Positions 37,511-45,808 of a DNA stretch of 64,000 bases are shown here, one piece after another; position 1 is the stretch's first letter, and every line of letters starts with the position of its first letter. Made by a program: the position numbers and the translations under genes. Below the pieces are notes generated by a model. That model saw only the letters and a list, made by a program, of their open reading frames with translations. It was not told the origin of the DNA and made no database searches. Source of the stretch: Henriciella sp. AS95. GTDB lineage: Bacteria; Pseudomonadota; Alphaproteobacteria; Caulobacterales; Hyphomonadaceae. The DNA lies in assembly GCF_038900055.1 (NCBI RefSeq), contig NZ_JBBMQM010000001.1:372001-436000 (forward strand), written 5' to 3'.

Positions 37511-38503
37511 CTAAACTGTCACAACAACCTTCCCCTTGGCCTTGCGGTTCATCAGTTCGCTGATGGCGGCAGCGCCTTCGGATAGCGGGTAGGTGTTGGA
37601 GACGTGGGGTTTGATCTTGCCGGCCTCGTACATCTCGAACAATTCCTTGATGTTGGCCTCATTGGCTTCCGGGTCGCGGGCGACGGCGGCGCCCCAGAAG
37701 ACGCCGACAATGTTGCAGGATTTGAGCAGCGTCAGGTTGAGCGGCATTTTCGGGATGCCGGCCGGAAAACCGATGACGAGGAAGCGGCCATCCCAGTTCA
37801 TGGCTCTGAGGGCCGGTTCGGCATAGTCGCCGCCAACCCCGTCATAGATGACATCCACGCCGCCGCCGCCAAGCTCCTTGATCTTGTTGGAGAGGGTTTT
37901 CTGCTGGTCGCGGTCCAGCGGGCCTCGATCATAGACGAAGCCTTTGGCGGCGCCCTTTTCCATGGCGAGGTCGACTTTTTCCTGGGACGAAGCGGCGGCG
38001 ATGACTTCCATCCCCATCGCTTTGCCAAGCTCGACGGCGGCGAGGCCGACACCGCCAGCCGCGCCAAGGACGAGCAGGCTCTCGCCCGGCTTGCAGTTTC
38101 CGCGATCCTTCAGGGCATAGTAAGAGGTGCCATAGGTCATCAGCAGGGCGGCGGCCTCTTCATAGGACATGGATTCCGGGAAGGGGCGCACGCGGGCCTG
38201 GTCGACCACGGCTTCCTCGGCCATGCCGCCCCAGCCAATCGAGCCCACGACGCGGTCGCCGACCTTGTATTTGGTAACATCCTTGCCGACGGCCTTGATG
38301 GTGCCGGAAATCTCGCCGCCGGGGGAGAAGGGGCGCTCTGGCTTGAACTGGTACATGTCCTGGATCATCAGGACGTCGGGATAGTTCACGCCGACGGCTT
38401 TCACGTCGAGAACGACATCGGTGTCGCCCGGCTCAGGGGAGGGGACGTCTTCCAGAACCAGGGTTTCCGGGCCGCCAGGTGATTTTGAGAGCAGGGCTTT
38501 CAT
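37511..38503 (-). CDS. NADPH:quinone oxidoreductase-like MDR protein
   Basis: 330-aa zinc-independent medium-chain dehydrogenase. DVVLDVKAVGVNYPDVLMIQD and FSPGGEISGTIKAVG mark the GroES-like domain; LLVLGAAGGVGLAAVELGKAMG binds NADPH. Cysteine zinc ligands of alcohol dehydrogenases are absent. Probably reduces quinones or enones. Alone on the minus strand between the accessory region and the asparaginase. Confidence 0.9.
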   Translation of the reverse strand: MKALLSKSPGGPETLVLEDVPSPEPGDTDVVLDVKAVGVNYPDVLMIQDMYQFKPERPFSPGGEISGTIKAVGKDVTKYKVGDRVVGSIGWGGMAEEAVVDQARVRPFPESMSYEEAAALLMTYGTSYYALKDRGNCKPGESLLVLGAAGGVGLAAVELGKAMGMEVIAAASSQEKVDLAMEKGAAKGFVYDRGPLDRDQQKTLSNKIKELGGGGVDVIYDGVGGDYAEPALRAMNWDGRFLVIGFPAGIPKMPLNLTLLKSCNIVGVFWGAAVARDPEANEANIKELFEMYEAGKIKPHVSNTYPLSEGAAAISELMNRKAKGKVVVTV

Positions 38504-38623
38504 GCGCGTTTCCTCTTGCGTTTTATGCTGTGTAACGTGATTGACGGGCCGAACCTATCGGTGGCACCGGGCCGTGTGAAGCGCTATCGCGCTGTAAGGC
38601 CTTGATCTGTGGAGAATTGCCGC

Positions 38624-39496
38624 ATGGCGAAAAGCTGGGCTCTTGCAATGCATGGTGGGGCGGGGCCCCTGCGTCCGCGTGACCATGCGGCGTCCGAAAC
38701 GCATATGGCGGGCCTGCTGCGCGAGGGCGAAACCATGCTGGCGCGCGGCGAGGCGGCGCTGGATGTGGTGCAGAAGCTGACCATGGCGCTGGAAGAGTGC
38801 GGGCATCATATCGCCGGACGGGGGTCGTCTCCGAATGCGATCGGCCAGTGGGAGCTGGACGCCGCGATCATGGACGGGCGTACGCGCAACGCCGGGGCGG
38901 TGGCGTCGCTCCGGGGCTTCAAGAGCCCGGTGACGGCAGCGCGTCTGATCATGGACAAGACGCCCCACGTGCTGATCGTCGGCAAGGGCGCGGCGATGAT
39001 TGCGCGCAAACACAAGCTCGCGCGGGTGCATAGCCCGAAGCAGTATTACAAGCCGGCGGTGAAAATCCCGGTGAAGAAGGGCGAGCTGGCGCATGGCACG
39101 GTTGGTGTCATCGCGCTGGATGTCGAGGGGCGGCTCGCGGCGGCGACGTCTACGGGCGGGCTGCTCGGCAAGACGCCGGGGCGCGTTGGCGATACGCCGA
39201 TCATTGGCGCTGGCATCTGGGCTGATGAGCGGGTCGCTGTCTGCTGTACGGGGCAGGGCGAATATTTCCTGCGGACCAATGCGGCCGCTGATGTTTCCTC
39301 GCGTGTGCGCTATGGCAAGCAGGATCTGCGGTCGGCGGCGGCCGGGTCGCTGGAGGATCTCAACCTGCTGGGCGGGGATGGCGGGATGATCTGCATGGAT
39401 GTGCTCGGTCATGTCGAAATGCCGTTCAACGCAGAGACGATGAAGCGCGGCGTGGTGACGAGTGCGGGCCGGTTCGACGTGGCGACGATGCGATGA
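38624..39496 (+). CDS. Isoaspartyl peptidase / plant-type L-asparaginase
   Basis: 290-aa Ntn hydrolase. The autocatalytic site is HGTVGVIALD with nucleophile T159; WALAMHGGAG at the start and ATSTGGLLGKTPGRVGDTPIIGAG are family motifs. Cleavage would give alpha and beta chains. ATG 38624 has GGAG upstream. Overlaps the next gene by ATGA. Confidence 0.92.
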   Translation: MAKSWALAMHGGAGPLRPRDHAASETHMAGLLREGETMLARGEAALDVVQKLTMALEECGHHIAGRGSSPNAIGQWELDAAIMDGRTRNAGAVASLRGFKSPVTAARLIMDKTPHVLIVGKGAAMIARKHKLARVHSPKQYYKPAVKIPVKKGELAHGTVGVIALDVEGRLAAATSTGGLLGKTPGRVGDTPIIGAGIWADERVAVCCTGQGEYFLRTNAAADVSSRVRYGKQDLRSAAAGSLEDLNLLGGDGGMICMDVLGHVEMPFNAETMKRGVVTSAGRFDVATMR

Positions 39497-39813
39497 ACGA
39501 TCATGACCTCAAATTCTTCATCGCGGGCGTGATGATCGTCTTCGTCTTTGCGCTGGCGGTGCAGATGCGGTTGATGGCCGGCGTGGCGCTGAAGCGGGCG
39601 GCGAAGGCGAAGTTTGACGGGCTGGATGAGACGCAGGCGCGGCTCGCTGTGGCGGGCGCTGTAGATGGCGAGGCGGACGGTGAGGCGGCTGGATACCTGG
39701 CGGAGACGTTTCCCGGGGCGATCCGCCATATCCGGCTCGCGCGGAAGGGCACGATTGTCATGGCGGCGGCGCTGGTGGGCGTCATCGCAGCCTGGCGGTT
39801 TATGGGAGGCTGA
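39493..39813 (+). CDS. Small membrane protein of unknown function
   Basis: 106 aa with an N-terminal helix (about 8-30, FFIAGVMIVFVFALAVQMRLMAG) and a C-terminal one (about 88-104, IVMAAALVGVIAAWRF); the loop is charged. Coupled to the asparaginase by a 4-bp overlap and 5 bp before the methyltransferase gene. No family recognised. Confidence 0.65.
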   Translation: MNDHDLKFFIAGVMIVFVFALAVQMRLMAGVALKRAAKAKFDGLDETQARLAVAGAVDGEADGEAAGYLAETFPGAIRHIRLARKGTIVMAAALVGVIAAWRFMGG

Positions 39814-39818
39814 ACGGG

Positions 39819-40301
39819 ATGCGGGGTTATTTCGCGATTGGGGCGGAGGGAATTTCCAAGCCGATGAACCTTGGCGCGCTGATGCGCACGGCGAATGCGT
39901 TCGGGTCGAGCTTTGTTTTTTCGGTCGGCGCGGCAGACCGCGTGAAGCTCGCCTACAAGGCGGACACGTCGAAGACGTTCGAGAGCGTGCCGTATTATCA
40001 GTGGGACACGATTGACGAGATGGCGCTGCCCAAGGGCTGCCAGCTGGTCGGCATCGAACTGACCGATGATGCTGTGGAGCTGCCGGAGTTCAAACATCCC
40101 AAGGCGGCGGCCTATGTGCTGGGGCGGGAACGGGGCGACCTGTCGGCTGCCATGCTGGCCAAGTGCGACCATGTCGTGAAGATCCCGACCAAGTTCTGCA
40201 TCAATGTTAGCCTTGCCGGCGCGCTGGTGATGTATGACCGGGTGCTGTCCATGGGGACATTCCGGGACCGGCCCGTCATGCCGGGTGGGCCGAAGGGTTG
40301 A
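39819..40301 (+). CDS. SpoU/TrmH-family RNA methyltransferase
   Basis: 160-aa SPOUT protein. NLGALMRTANAFG is motif 1, AAYVLGRERGDLS motif 2, and IPTKFCINVSLAGALVMYDR motif 3, which forms the trefoil SAM site. Lacks the N-terminal substrate-binding domain of larger TrmH/RlmB proteins. Likely tRNA or rRNA 2'-O-methylation; target unknown. Confidence 0.9.
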   Translation: MRGYFAIGAEGISKPMNLGALMRTANAFGSSFVFSVGAADRVKLAYKADTSKTFESVPYYQWDTIDEMALPKGCQLVGIELTDDAVELPEFKHPKAAAYVLGRERGDLSAAMLAKCDHVVKIPTKFCINVSLAGALVMYDRVLSMGTFRDRPVMPGGPKG

Positions 40302-40403
40302 GGCTGTCGGGGTGTCTCTCGCCTGATTGAATTGTCGTGATCGCAATAGGATCTGGCTAAGGAAGCGATGCTAGGCTGGGCGCCACCGTGCGGAGGCTTT
40401 GCG

Positions 40404-40787
40404 ATGTTGAAGATCTGTTTGACCGTGCTTTGCGCCATGATGCTGGCGGCGTGCTCTGCTGAGACGGGAACGAAGGCGCAGGGGCAGCAGGCGTCTGATG
40501 AGCCGCCTTTCTACACGGTCTACAGGAATGGCACCGGGCCCCTCACCATGGAGGAGCTCCAGATCAACATCCCGGTAGAGCTTGATGCCATATACACAGA
40601 CAAGACTCGCGCCTGCTTCCTGGCGAAAGTCGAGGCGCTTGCTGCCGAGGCTGGCGACCCAGAGAGACTCGACCCGGCGGACGTGGCGTTCCTGCCGACC
40701 GATGGCACCTGGGAGCAGCTTTCGCGTTTTCACAGGCGCAACCTTCTGGCCCAGGCGATTGTCAGCCGCGCCGGCGGCCTCTGCTGA
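40404..40787 (+). CDS. Putative lipoprotein
   Basis: 127 aa. Lipobox LAAC near residue 13 after a short hydrophobic signal; then Gln/Ala linker and a small domain containing NIPVELDAIYTDKTRACFLAKVEALA. CGGAGG lies 8 bp before ATG 40404. No family recognised. It precedes folP by 70 bp. Confidence 0.72.
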   Translation: MLKICLTVLCAMMLAACSAETGTKAQGQQASDEPPFYTVYRNGTGPLTMEELQINIPVELDAIYTDKTRACFLAKVEALAAEAGDPERLDPADVAFLPTDGTWEQLSRFHRRNLLAQAIVSRAGGLC

Positions 40788-40857
40788 GACCAAACAGCAC
40801 TGGATTTTTTTGCGTCTGTCTGTTTATCCGGGCGGTAGCCAGAGGAGTCCGGTTTTG

Positions 40858-41694
40858 ATGACACCGCATGAAAGGCAGACGCAGCGAGACCAGCTGCTCG
40901 AAGCGGCCCGCAAGCGGGTGCTGATCATGGGCATCCTGAATGTGACACCGGACAGTTTTTCCGATGGCGGCACCCATCAGGGGCTTGAGGCCGCAATGGC
41001 GCATGCTGAACAGATGCAGGCGGAAGGCGCGGATATCATTGATGTGGGCGGGGAATCGACGCGGCCCGGCGCTGATCCTGTCAGCGAGGAAGACGAGCTC
41101 GCGCGGACCATTCCAGTGGTGCAGGCGATCTCGGGGCCAGGCAGGGCGCCTGTTTCGATCGATACCTACAAGGCGGGTGTGGCGCGCGCGGCATGCGAGG
41201 CAGGGGCGGTGATCGTCAATGATGTGACGGGCGCGTCCGATCCGGGCATAGTGGCCGCGGCGGCGGAGGCAGGCGCAGCCTATGTGCTGACCTATAATCG
41301 CGGCGCCATCGACCCGGAGCTGCATGCCGGGCAGGATATGATAGCATTTTTTGAGGCGGCGATCGCGCAATGCGAGGCTGATGGCCTGCCGCGTGAGCAT
41401 ATCATTCTCGATCCGGGCGTCGGCTTCGCAAAATCCTATGAGCAGAACTTCCAGGTCCTGGCGGCGACGGATGCGCTGGTTGCGATGGGCCAGCCAGTGC
41501 TGATCGGCGTGTCGCGCAAATCCTTTATCGGCCGGCTGACGGGGATCGAGGTTGCGGCAGACCGCGATGCCGGGTCTGTGTCCGCCGGACTGGACAGTTT
41601 GCGGCGCGGGGCGCACATGCTGCGGGTCCACAATGTCGCCGCGCACCGGCAGGCATTATCCATCTGGGAGGCCATCGAGCATGCAGCGGACTGA
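40858..41694 (+). CDS. folP: Dihydropteroate synthase
   Basis: Joins p-aminobenzoate to 6-hydroxymethyl-7,8-dihydropterin pyrophosphate; target of sulfonamides. 278 aa from ATG 40858 with AGAGGAG upstream. GILNVTPDSFSDGG and DVGGESTRPGA are the two DHPS signatures; DPGVGFAKSYEQN follows. First gene of folP-folB-folK; overlaps folB by 14 bp. Confidence 0.96.
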   Translation: MTPHERQTQRDQLLEAARKRVLIMGILNVTPDSFSDGGTHQGLEAAMAHAEQMQAEGADIIDVGGESTRPGADPVSEEDELARTIPVVQAISGPGRAPVSIDTYKAGVARAACEAGAVIVNDVTGASDPGIVAAAAEAGAAYVLTYNRGAIDPELHAGQDMIAFFEAAIAQCEADGLPREHIILDPGVGFAKSYEQNFQVLAATDALVAMGQPVLIGVSRKSFIGRLTGIEVAADRDAGSVSAGLDSLRRGAHMLRVHNVAAHRQALSIWEAIEHAAD

Positions 41695-42052
41695 GCGCGT
41701 CTTTGTCGAAAACCTCGCCATTCACGGCTTTCATGGGCTGATCCCGGCGGAAAAGACGCTCGGGCAGAAATTCTTTGCCGATATCGAGTGTCTGGTCGTG
41801 CGCAAGGAGGCACCCTCCGACACGATGACGGATGCGGTCGACTATGGGAAACTCTGTGATCTGGCGCATGAGATTTCAGCAAGCGGCCCGTTCAATCTCA
41901 TCGAGACGCTGGCCGAGCGGATCGGGCAAGGTGTGATGAGCGCGTTTCCGCTGGTCGCGTCCGTGCGGGTGCGGATCCGCAAGCCGAATGCGCCGATCCG
42001 CCATTTCATCGATCATGTCGGGGTCGAGATCGAGCTTGCCCGGAATGACTAG
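41681..42052 (+). CDS. folB: Dihydroneopterin aldolase
   Basis: 123 aa. Makes 6-hydroxymethyl-dihydropterin plus glycolaldehyde from dihydroneopterin. VENLAIHGFHGLIPAEKTLGQKFF is the N-terminal signature, TDAVDYGKLCDL and FNLIETLAERI carry the catalytic Glu, and RIRKPNAPI ends the fold. Start inside folP; overlaps folK by 8 bp. Confidence 0.94.
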   Translation: MQRTERVFVENLAIHGFHGLIPAEKTLGQKFFADIECLVVRKEAPSDTMTDAVDYGKLCDLAHEISASGPFNLIETLAERIGQGVMSAFPLVASVRVRIRKPNAPIRHFIDHVGVEIELARND

Positions 42053-42530
42053 GGTCGCCCTGGCGCTCGGGGCCAATCTTGGCGATGCGGCGGGCAATGT
42101 CTCGCTCGCTTTGCTGAAGCTGGACGATGCCGATGGGCTGACGCTGATCAAGAGTTCGCGGCTTTATCGGACACCGCCCTGGGGTGTTGAGGACCAGCCG
42201 GATTTCATCAATGCGTGTGCGCTTTTTGAAACTCAACTGTCGCCGGAAGCGCTTCTGGCGCTCTGCAAGGGGCTGGAAACGGAGATGGGCCGTGTGCCGG
42301 GTGAGCGCTGGGGGCCGCGGCTGATGGATATCGATCTGTTATGGATGGAAGGCGAAACGCGGGCGAGCGAAGGGCTGACCCTGCCGCATCCAAGGATGAC
42401 GGAGCGGGCCTTCGTGCTGGTGCCGCTGGGGGAGATTGCGCCGGATCTCGTGATCGACGGGACGTCGGTGGCCGGGCATGTTGGCGCGCTTTCGGATGAT
42501 GACCGGTGTTCTGCTGTGCCGCTGGTGTAG
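42045..42530 (+). CDS. folK: HPPK, 6-hydroxymethyldihydropterin pyrophosphokinase
   Basis: 161 aa. VALALGANLGDAAGNVSLAL at the N-terminus, RLYRTPPWGVEDQPDFINAC, and RWGPRLMDIDLLWM with LPHPRMTERAFVLVPL are HPPK signatures. Provides the FolP substrate. Last gene of the fol operon; a composite REP-like element follows 13 bp after the stop. Confidence 0.95.
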   Translation: MTRVALALGANLGDAAGNVSLALLKLDDADGLTLIKSSRLYRTPPWGVEDQPDFINACALFETQLSPEALLALCKGLETEMGRVPGERWGPRLMDIDLLWMEGETRASEGLTLPHPRMTERAFVLVPLGEIAPDLVIDGTSVAGHVGALSDDDRCSAVPLV

Positions 42531-42543
42531 CCCCACCCCGATC

Positions 42544-42617
42544 ATCCCGGCGTATGCCGGGATCTCAGGCAAATGCAGTCGGACACAGCTGCGCGAGACC
42601 CCGGCCTTCGCCGGGGT
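42544..42617. repeat. 74-bp composite REP-like element, copy 2
   Basis: Hairpin ATCCCGGC-GTAT-GCCGGGAT (42544-42563), CTC, 28 bp, GAG, hairpin ACCCCGGC-CTTC-GCCGGGGT (42598-42617). Same layout and length as 36109-36182 with a different middle. It lies between folK and the convergent 37-aa gene. Confidence 0.85.
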
Positions 42618-42646
42618 GACCGGTTCTAAGTTTTTGAGGAAGCGCC

Positions 42647-42760
42647 CTAGCCGTTATAGATCGAGCCGGCGGGGGCGAAGGCCATGATGAGGGTGATGGC
42701 GGCGATGACTCCGAGCACGACCAGGCTGGCGCTTTTGGCGATTAGGCTTCCGGTATTCAT
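42647..42760 (-). CDS. 37-aa single-pass membrane protein
   Basis: Reads MNTGSLIAKSASLVV... to ...APAGSIYNG: one hydrophobic helix (about residues 12-30, SLVVLGVIAAITLIMAFA) with short polar ends. AAGGATGAG lies about 8 bp upstream of the ATG. A GGAAC-N17-TGTT promoter-like sequence lies 82 bp further upstream. Translation is supported by the ribosome site and clean helix only; no family recognised. Confidence 0.6.
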   Translation of the reverse strand: MNTGSLIAKSASLVVLGVIAAITLIMAFAPAGSIYNG

Positions 42761-42841
42761 CTTTGTCTCATCCTTCTTCATCAGGCCCCCCTATGCGGCC
42801 CTTTCTGTATGCGGGCCATCTGGGGATCATCTGCTGCAAAT

Positions 42842-42867
42842 AACATGCTGGTCCCCGAATAGGTTCC
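42842..42867 (-). promoter_or_regulatory. EcfG-like promoter candidate for the 37-aa gene
   Basis: On the minus strand GGAAC (42867-42863), 17 bp, TGTT (42845-42842). The EcfG consensus is GGAAC-N16/17-CGTT, so one base differs. It points toward the 42760 start. Confidence 0.4.
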
Positions 42868-42927
42868 ATGCGGGGCCGGAATGGGGCCGTTTTCGGGCAG
42901 TTAACAAAGTCTAAATTTTAGAAGGAT

Positions 42928-43695
42928 TTAGTGGATTAGACCGGCGTCTTTTACGGCGCTCTGATAGGAGCGGGAGACCGGAACTTCGTCGCCGGACTTC
43001 AGTTTCAGGACGATTTTTCCGCTCTCGCGGGCACTGTCGGCAATCCCTTTCCGGGACACCCACCAGGAGCGGTGAACCCGCAGGCCATCGACGCTGGCAA
43101 GCTCCCGGTCGGCATCGGCCAGCCGCATCAGGATCAGCTCGCTGCCAAGGCTGGTATGGACGCGGCAATAATGATCCTCGGATGAGACCGCATAGAGCTC
43201 GGCGGTGCGGTATTTGACGGGCAGGCGCTCAAGGAAGGTCTCGATGGCCTCCCGGTCATCGGCCTGATGGACGAAATCCGGCCCCGCCATGTTGAATGCC
43301 TTGCCCAGGACAAAGCCGAGCAGCGTCATCGCAACCGAAATCACGAGAACGTAGAAGTAGAGAATCCAGACCGGTTGTGGGCCGACGCTGATATAGCCGA
43401 ACGACACGGCCTGCATCAGAAACATGAACATCGTCACGCCCAGGGCGGTCACGGCTGAAACAATGATGATCATCAGCCAGTCAGGGCTATCCGGGCGGAG
43501 CTTGTAGAGCGCCCAGACAGTGGTTTCGCCGATGACGCTGCCAACAAGGATCAGGAGCCACCAGAATACGAAAACCACCGGGAAAGGGGCGTCATCCGTG
43601 GCGCCATAGGGGCGCAGGAAAGCCAGAAACAGCGCAACGCCGGTCAGGATGAGAAATTCCCGGCCCCGTTTCTTCCAGTCAATCGCGATACGCAA
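42928..43695 (-). CDS. Membrane-bound LytTR transcriptional regulator
   Basis: 255 aa. Four membrane helices (about 14-30, 40-60, 73-98, 108-133) followed by a LytTR DNA-binding domain (about 155-253): YAVSSEDHYCRVHTSLGSELILMRLAD and DGLRVHRSWWVSRKGI are the LytTR core. The regulator could sense a membrane or lipid-soluble signal. It is divergent from the DUF2141/carotenoid-oxygenase operon, with repeats in the gap. Confidence 0.92.
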   Translation of the reverse strand: MRIAIDWKKRGREFLILTGVALFLAFLRPYGATDDAPFPVVFVFWWLLILVGSVIGETTVWALYKLRPDSPDWLMIIIVSAVTALGVTMFMFLMQAVSFGYISVGPQPVWILYFYVLVISVAMTLLGFVLGKAFNMAGPDFVHQADDREAIETFLERLPVKYRTAELYAVSSEDHYCRVHTSLGSELILMRLADADRELASVDGLRVHRSWWVSRKGIADSARESGKIVLKLKSGDEVPVSRSYQSAVKDAGLIH

Positions 43696-43707
43696 GCTGT
43701 AAGCCCC

Positions 43708-43751
43708 ATGTCATTCACGTTTCGCGAATGACATTGGCTGCATTTCGCGAA
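43708..43751. promoter_or_regulatory. Candidate LytTR operator
   Basis: ATGTCATTC-N9-GAATGACAT (43708-43734) is a perfect inverted repeat 13 bp from the LytTR start. Overlapping it, TTTCGCGAA occurs at 43720-43728 and 43743-43751, a direct repeat 23 bp apart; LytTR proteins typically bind direct repeats about two helical turns apart. Confidence 0.5.
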
Positions 43752-43857
43752 GGATACCAGTCGGTTCATGCAATCTGGCTCGAAGCGGCTCAGCGTCGCT
43801 GCAATCTTCATGGGGTCGGGCCGAACAGCCCGCTGACCACAAACCATGGAGATACAC

Positions 43858-44280
43858 ATGACCAAGACGTCCATCCTGATCGCCGCTTCCATCTGCGCCG
43901 CAGCGCTCGGCCCGGTTGCCCTTGCCGCACCCCTGACCGTGACGCTGACCGATATCGAGTCCCAGACGGGGGTGATCAGCATCGGTGTGTTTGATGAAGA
44001 GGGCTACAAGAGCGGCAAAGCCGTGACCGGCGCGAACGTCGCCGCTGATGGCGCGTCGGTCAGCGTGACGATCGAAGGGCTCGAGCCGGGGGAATACGGC
44101 CTGAAGCTCTACCATGATGTGAATGATGACGGCGAAATGAACACCAATCCGTTCGGCATGCCGATCGAGCCATTCGCTTTCTCCAACAATGCCAAGGGCC
44201 AGTTCGGGCCGGCAAAATGGGACGCGGCCCGTTTCGAGGTGTCCGAAGAGGGCGCCGAACAGACCATCGTCATCAACTAG
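43858..44280 (+). CDS. Secreted DUF2141 protein
   Basis: 140 aa. Signal peptide (ends ALAAP) followed by a DUF2141 beta-sandwich: ISIGVFDEEGYKSG, VTIEGLEPGEYGLKLYHDVNDDGEMNTNPFG and the terminal KWDAARFEVSEEG. Conserved DxNxDGxxDTNxxGxPxExF motif is present in the form DVNDDGEMNTNPFGMP. GGAG precedes ATG 43858. Commonly found next to carotenoid or lipid genes; function unknown. Confidence 0.9.
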   Translation: MTKTSILIAASICAAALGPVALAAPLTVTLTDIESQTGVISIGVFDEEGYKSGKAVTGANVAADGASVSVTIEGLEPGEYGLKLYHDVNDDGEMNTNPFGMPIEPFAFSNNAKGQFGPAKWDAARFEVSEEGAEQTIVIN

Positions 44281-44318
44281 CCGCTGAGCCAATTCGCGCC
44301 GTCAAAGGAGCTTCAAAC

Positions 44319-45794
44319 ATGACCCAACTTTCCCGACGCCATTTTCTGACTGTGGGGGCCGCTGGTACCGCTTTCGCCGGACTGGGCCTCTCGCCAGCCT
44401 TTGCAGATATGCCGGATATGCCCGGCTGGCATCTCGGCTATCACACAGCGCCTGCAGGCGGGTTTGACCCGGCGCCGATGCGGCTGGTCTATGGCCGTGC
44501 ACCGGCCGGCCTTGAGGGCACGCTTTATCGCAATGGTCCGGCGCAGTTTCTCTATGGCGAAGACGACTATGCCAGCCACTGGTTCGATGGGGACGGCATG
44601 GTCCAGCGCATCGAGATTTCCGACGGCCGCGCGGTTCATTCGGGACGCTTTGTCGACACGGTGAAACGACGGATCGAGCAGGCCGAAGGCCGCTTCATGG
44701 CGCCCGGTTTCGGCACGATGGGGGACCCGGACTATCCCGTGATGGGCCCCGACGATGTGAATGCCGCCAATACGTCTGTGATCGTGATCGATGGCGAGCT
44801 GCATGCCCTGTGGGAGGCTGGGTCGGCCATTGCGATGGACGCGAAGACGCTGGAAACAAAAGGGCCGAAGACATGGCGCGATGACCTCGCCGGGATGCCG
44901 TTCCTGGCTCACCCGAAGACCGAGCCTGATGGCACGGTGTGGAATCTTGCCATGAACGGGCCGAATGTCGGGGTTTACCAGATCGCCGCCAGCGGCGCGC
45001 TGACGTCTTTCGGCGTGCTCAATATCGGCAAGGCCGCCTACATCCATGACTGGGCGATGACCGAGCGCCATCTCATCATCATGGTCCAGCCCTGGATCAA
45101 TGAGGCGCTGCGCCCGCCGGTTGTCGAGGGATTTGAGTGGCGGCCCGAAGAGGGCTTCCAGTTCCTCATCGTCGACAAGGATGACTTTTCAAACCGGCGC
45201 TGGGTGCAGGGGCCTGCGCGCGCTTTCTATCATACCGGCGCGGCCTGGGCGGAAAGTGACGGCACGATCCGTCTTGATGCGGCGCTTTATCGTAACCCTG
45301 TTCTGGGGCCGGGCGGCGGCGTGGACGAAATCCGCGGCAAGATGCCGGCGCGCGAGGACCGCTTTGTCAGCGACCTGACCCAGATCGTCCTGCCCGTGAG
45401 CGGCGACGCCAAGCTGATGGAAACGGGTCTCGACGGTGAGTTCCCGCAAGTCGATCCGCGTCGCCACGGTCTGCCCCGGCGCCTGACGGCGCTTGTCGCG
45501 GGCCAGGCCGAGACCCATCCGGGCGCGACAGCCCTCTCGGTTCACGACTGGGATAGCGGGCGCACCGACACGTTCGATTTCGGCCCGTCACGCATGGTCG
45601 AGGAATTCCTGTTCGTGGCGAAACCCGGCTCGCAGGCCGAGGCAGATAGCTGGCTGGTGGGACCGGTTCTGAACCTGAAGACCGGCACAAGCGACATCTG
45701 CGTTTTCGATGCGGCTCACCTGTCCGACGGGCCGGTCTGCATCTGGCGCGGCGAGCGGGCCTGGCCGCTCGGTTTCCACGGCACCTGGGCTTGA
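44319..45794 (+). CDS. Carotenoid oxygenase (CCD/RPE65 family), Tat-exported
   Basis: 491 aa. Tat-type signal: SRRHFLTVGAAGTAFAGLG. The seven-bladed propeller supplies iron-binding histidines in FLAHPKTEPDG, YIHDWAMTERHLI, FYHTGAAW and the C-terminal FHGTW. Members cleave carotenoids or stilbenes at a double bond with O2. AAAGGAG precedes ATG 44319. Middle gene of DUF2141-CCD-DUF2306; export by Tat is uncommon for the family. Confidence 0.92.
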   Translation: MTQLSRRHFLTVGAAGTAFAGLGLSPAFADMPDMPGWHLGYHTAPAGGFDPAPMRLVYGRAPAGLEGTLYRNGPAQFLYGEDDYASHWFDGDGMVQRIEISDGRAVHSGRFVDTVKRRIEQAEGRFMAPGFGTMGDPDYPVMGPDDVNAANTSVIVIDGELHALWEAGSAIAMDAKTLETKGPKTWRDDLAGMPFLAHPKTEPDGTVWNLAMNGPNVGVYQIAASGALTSFGVLNIGKAAYIHDWAMTERHLIIMVQPWINEALRPPVVEGFEWRPEEGFQFLIVDKDDFSNRRWVQGPARAFYHTGAAWAESDGTIRLDAALYRNPVLGPGGGVDEIRGKMPAREDRFVSDLTQIVLPVSGDAKLMETGLDGEFPQVDPRRHGLPRRLTALVAGQAETHPGATALSVHDWDSGRTDTFDFGPSRMVEEFLFVAKPGSQAEADSWLVGPVLNLKTGTSDICVFDAAHLSDGPVCIWRGERAWPLGFHGTWA

Positions 45795-45808
45795 GAGGGG
45801 GCAAGACA

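Noticed and set aside
42901-42915. TTAA-N7-TAAA string after the LytTR gene as a CtrA box
   Set aside because: The second half-site is mismatched and the position is downstream of the LytTR stop; weak on both counts.
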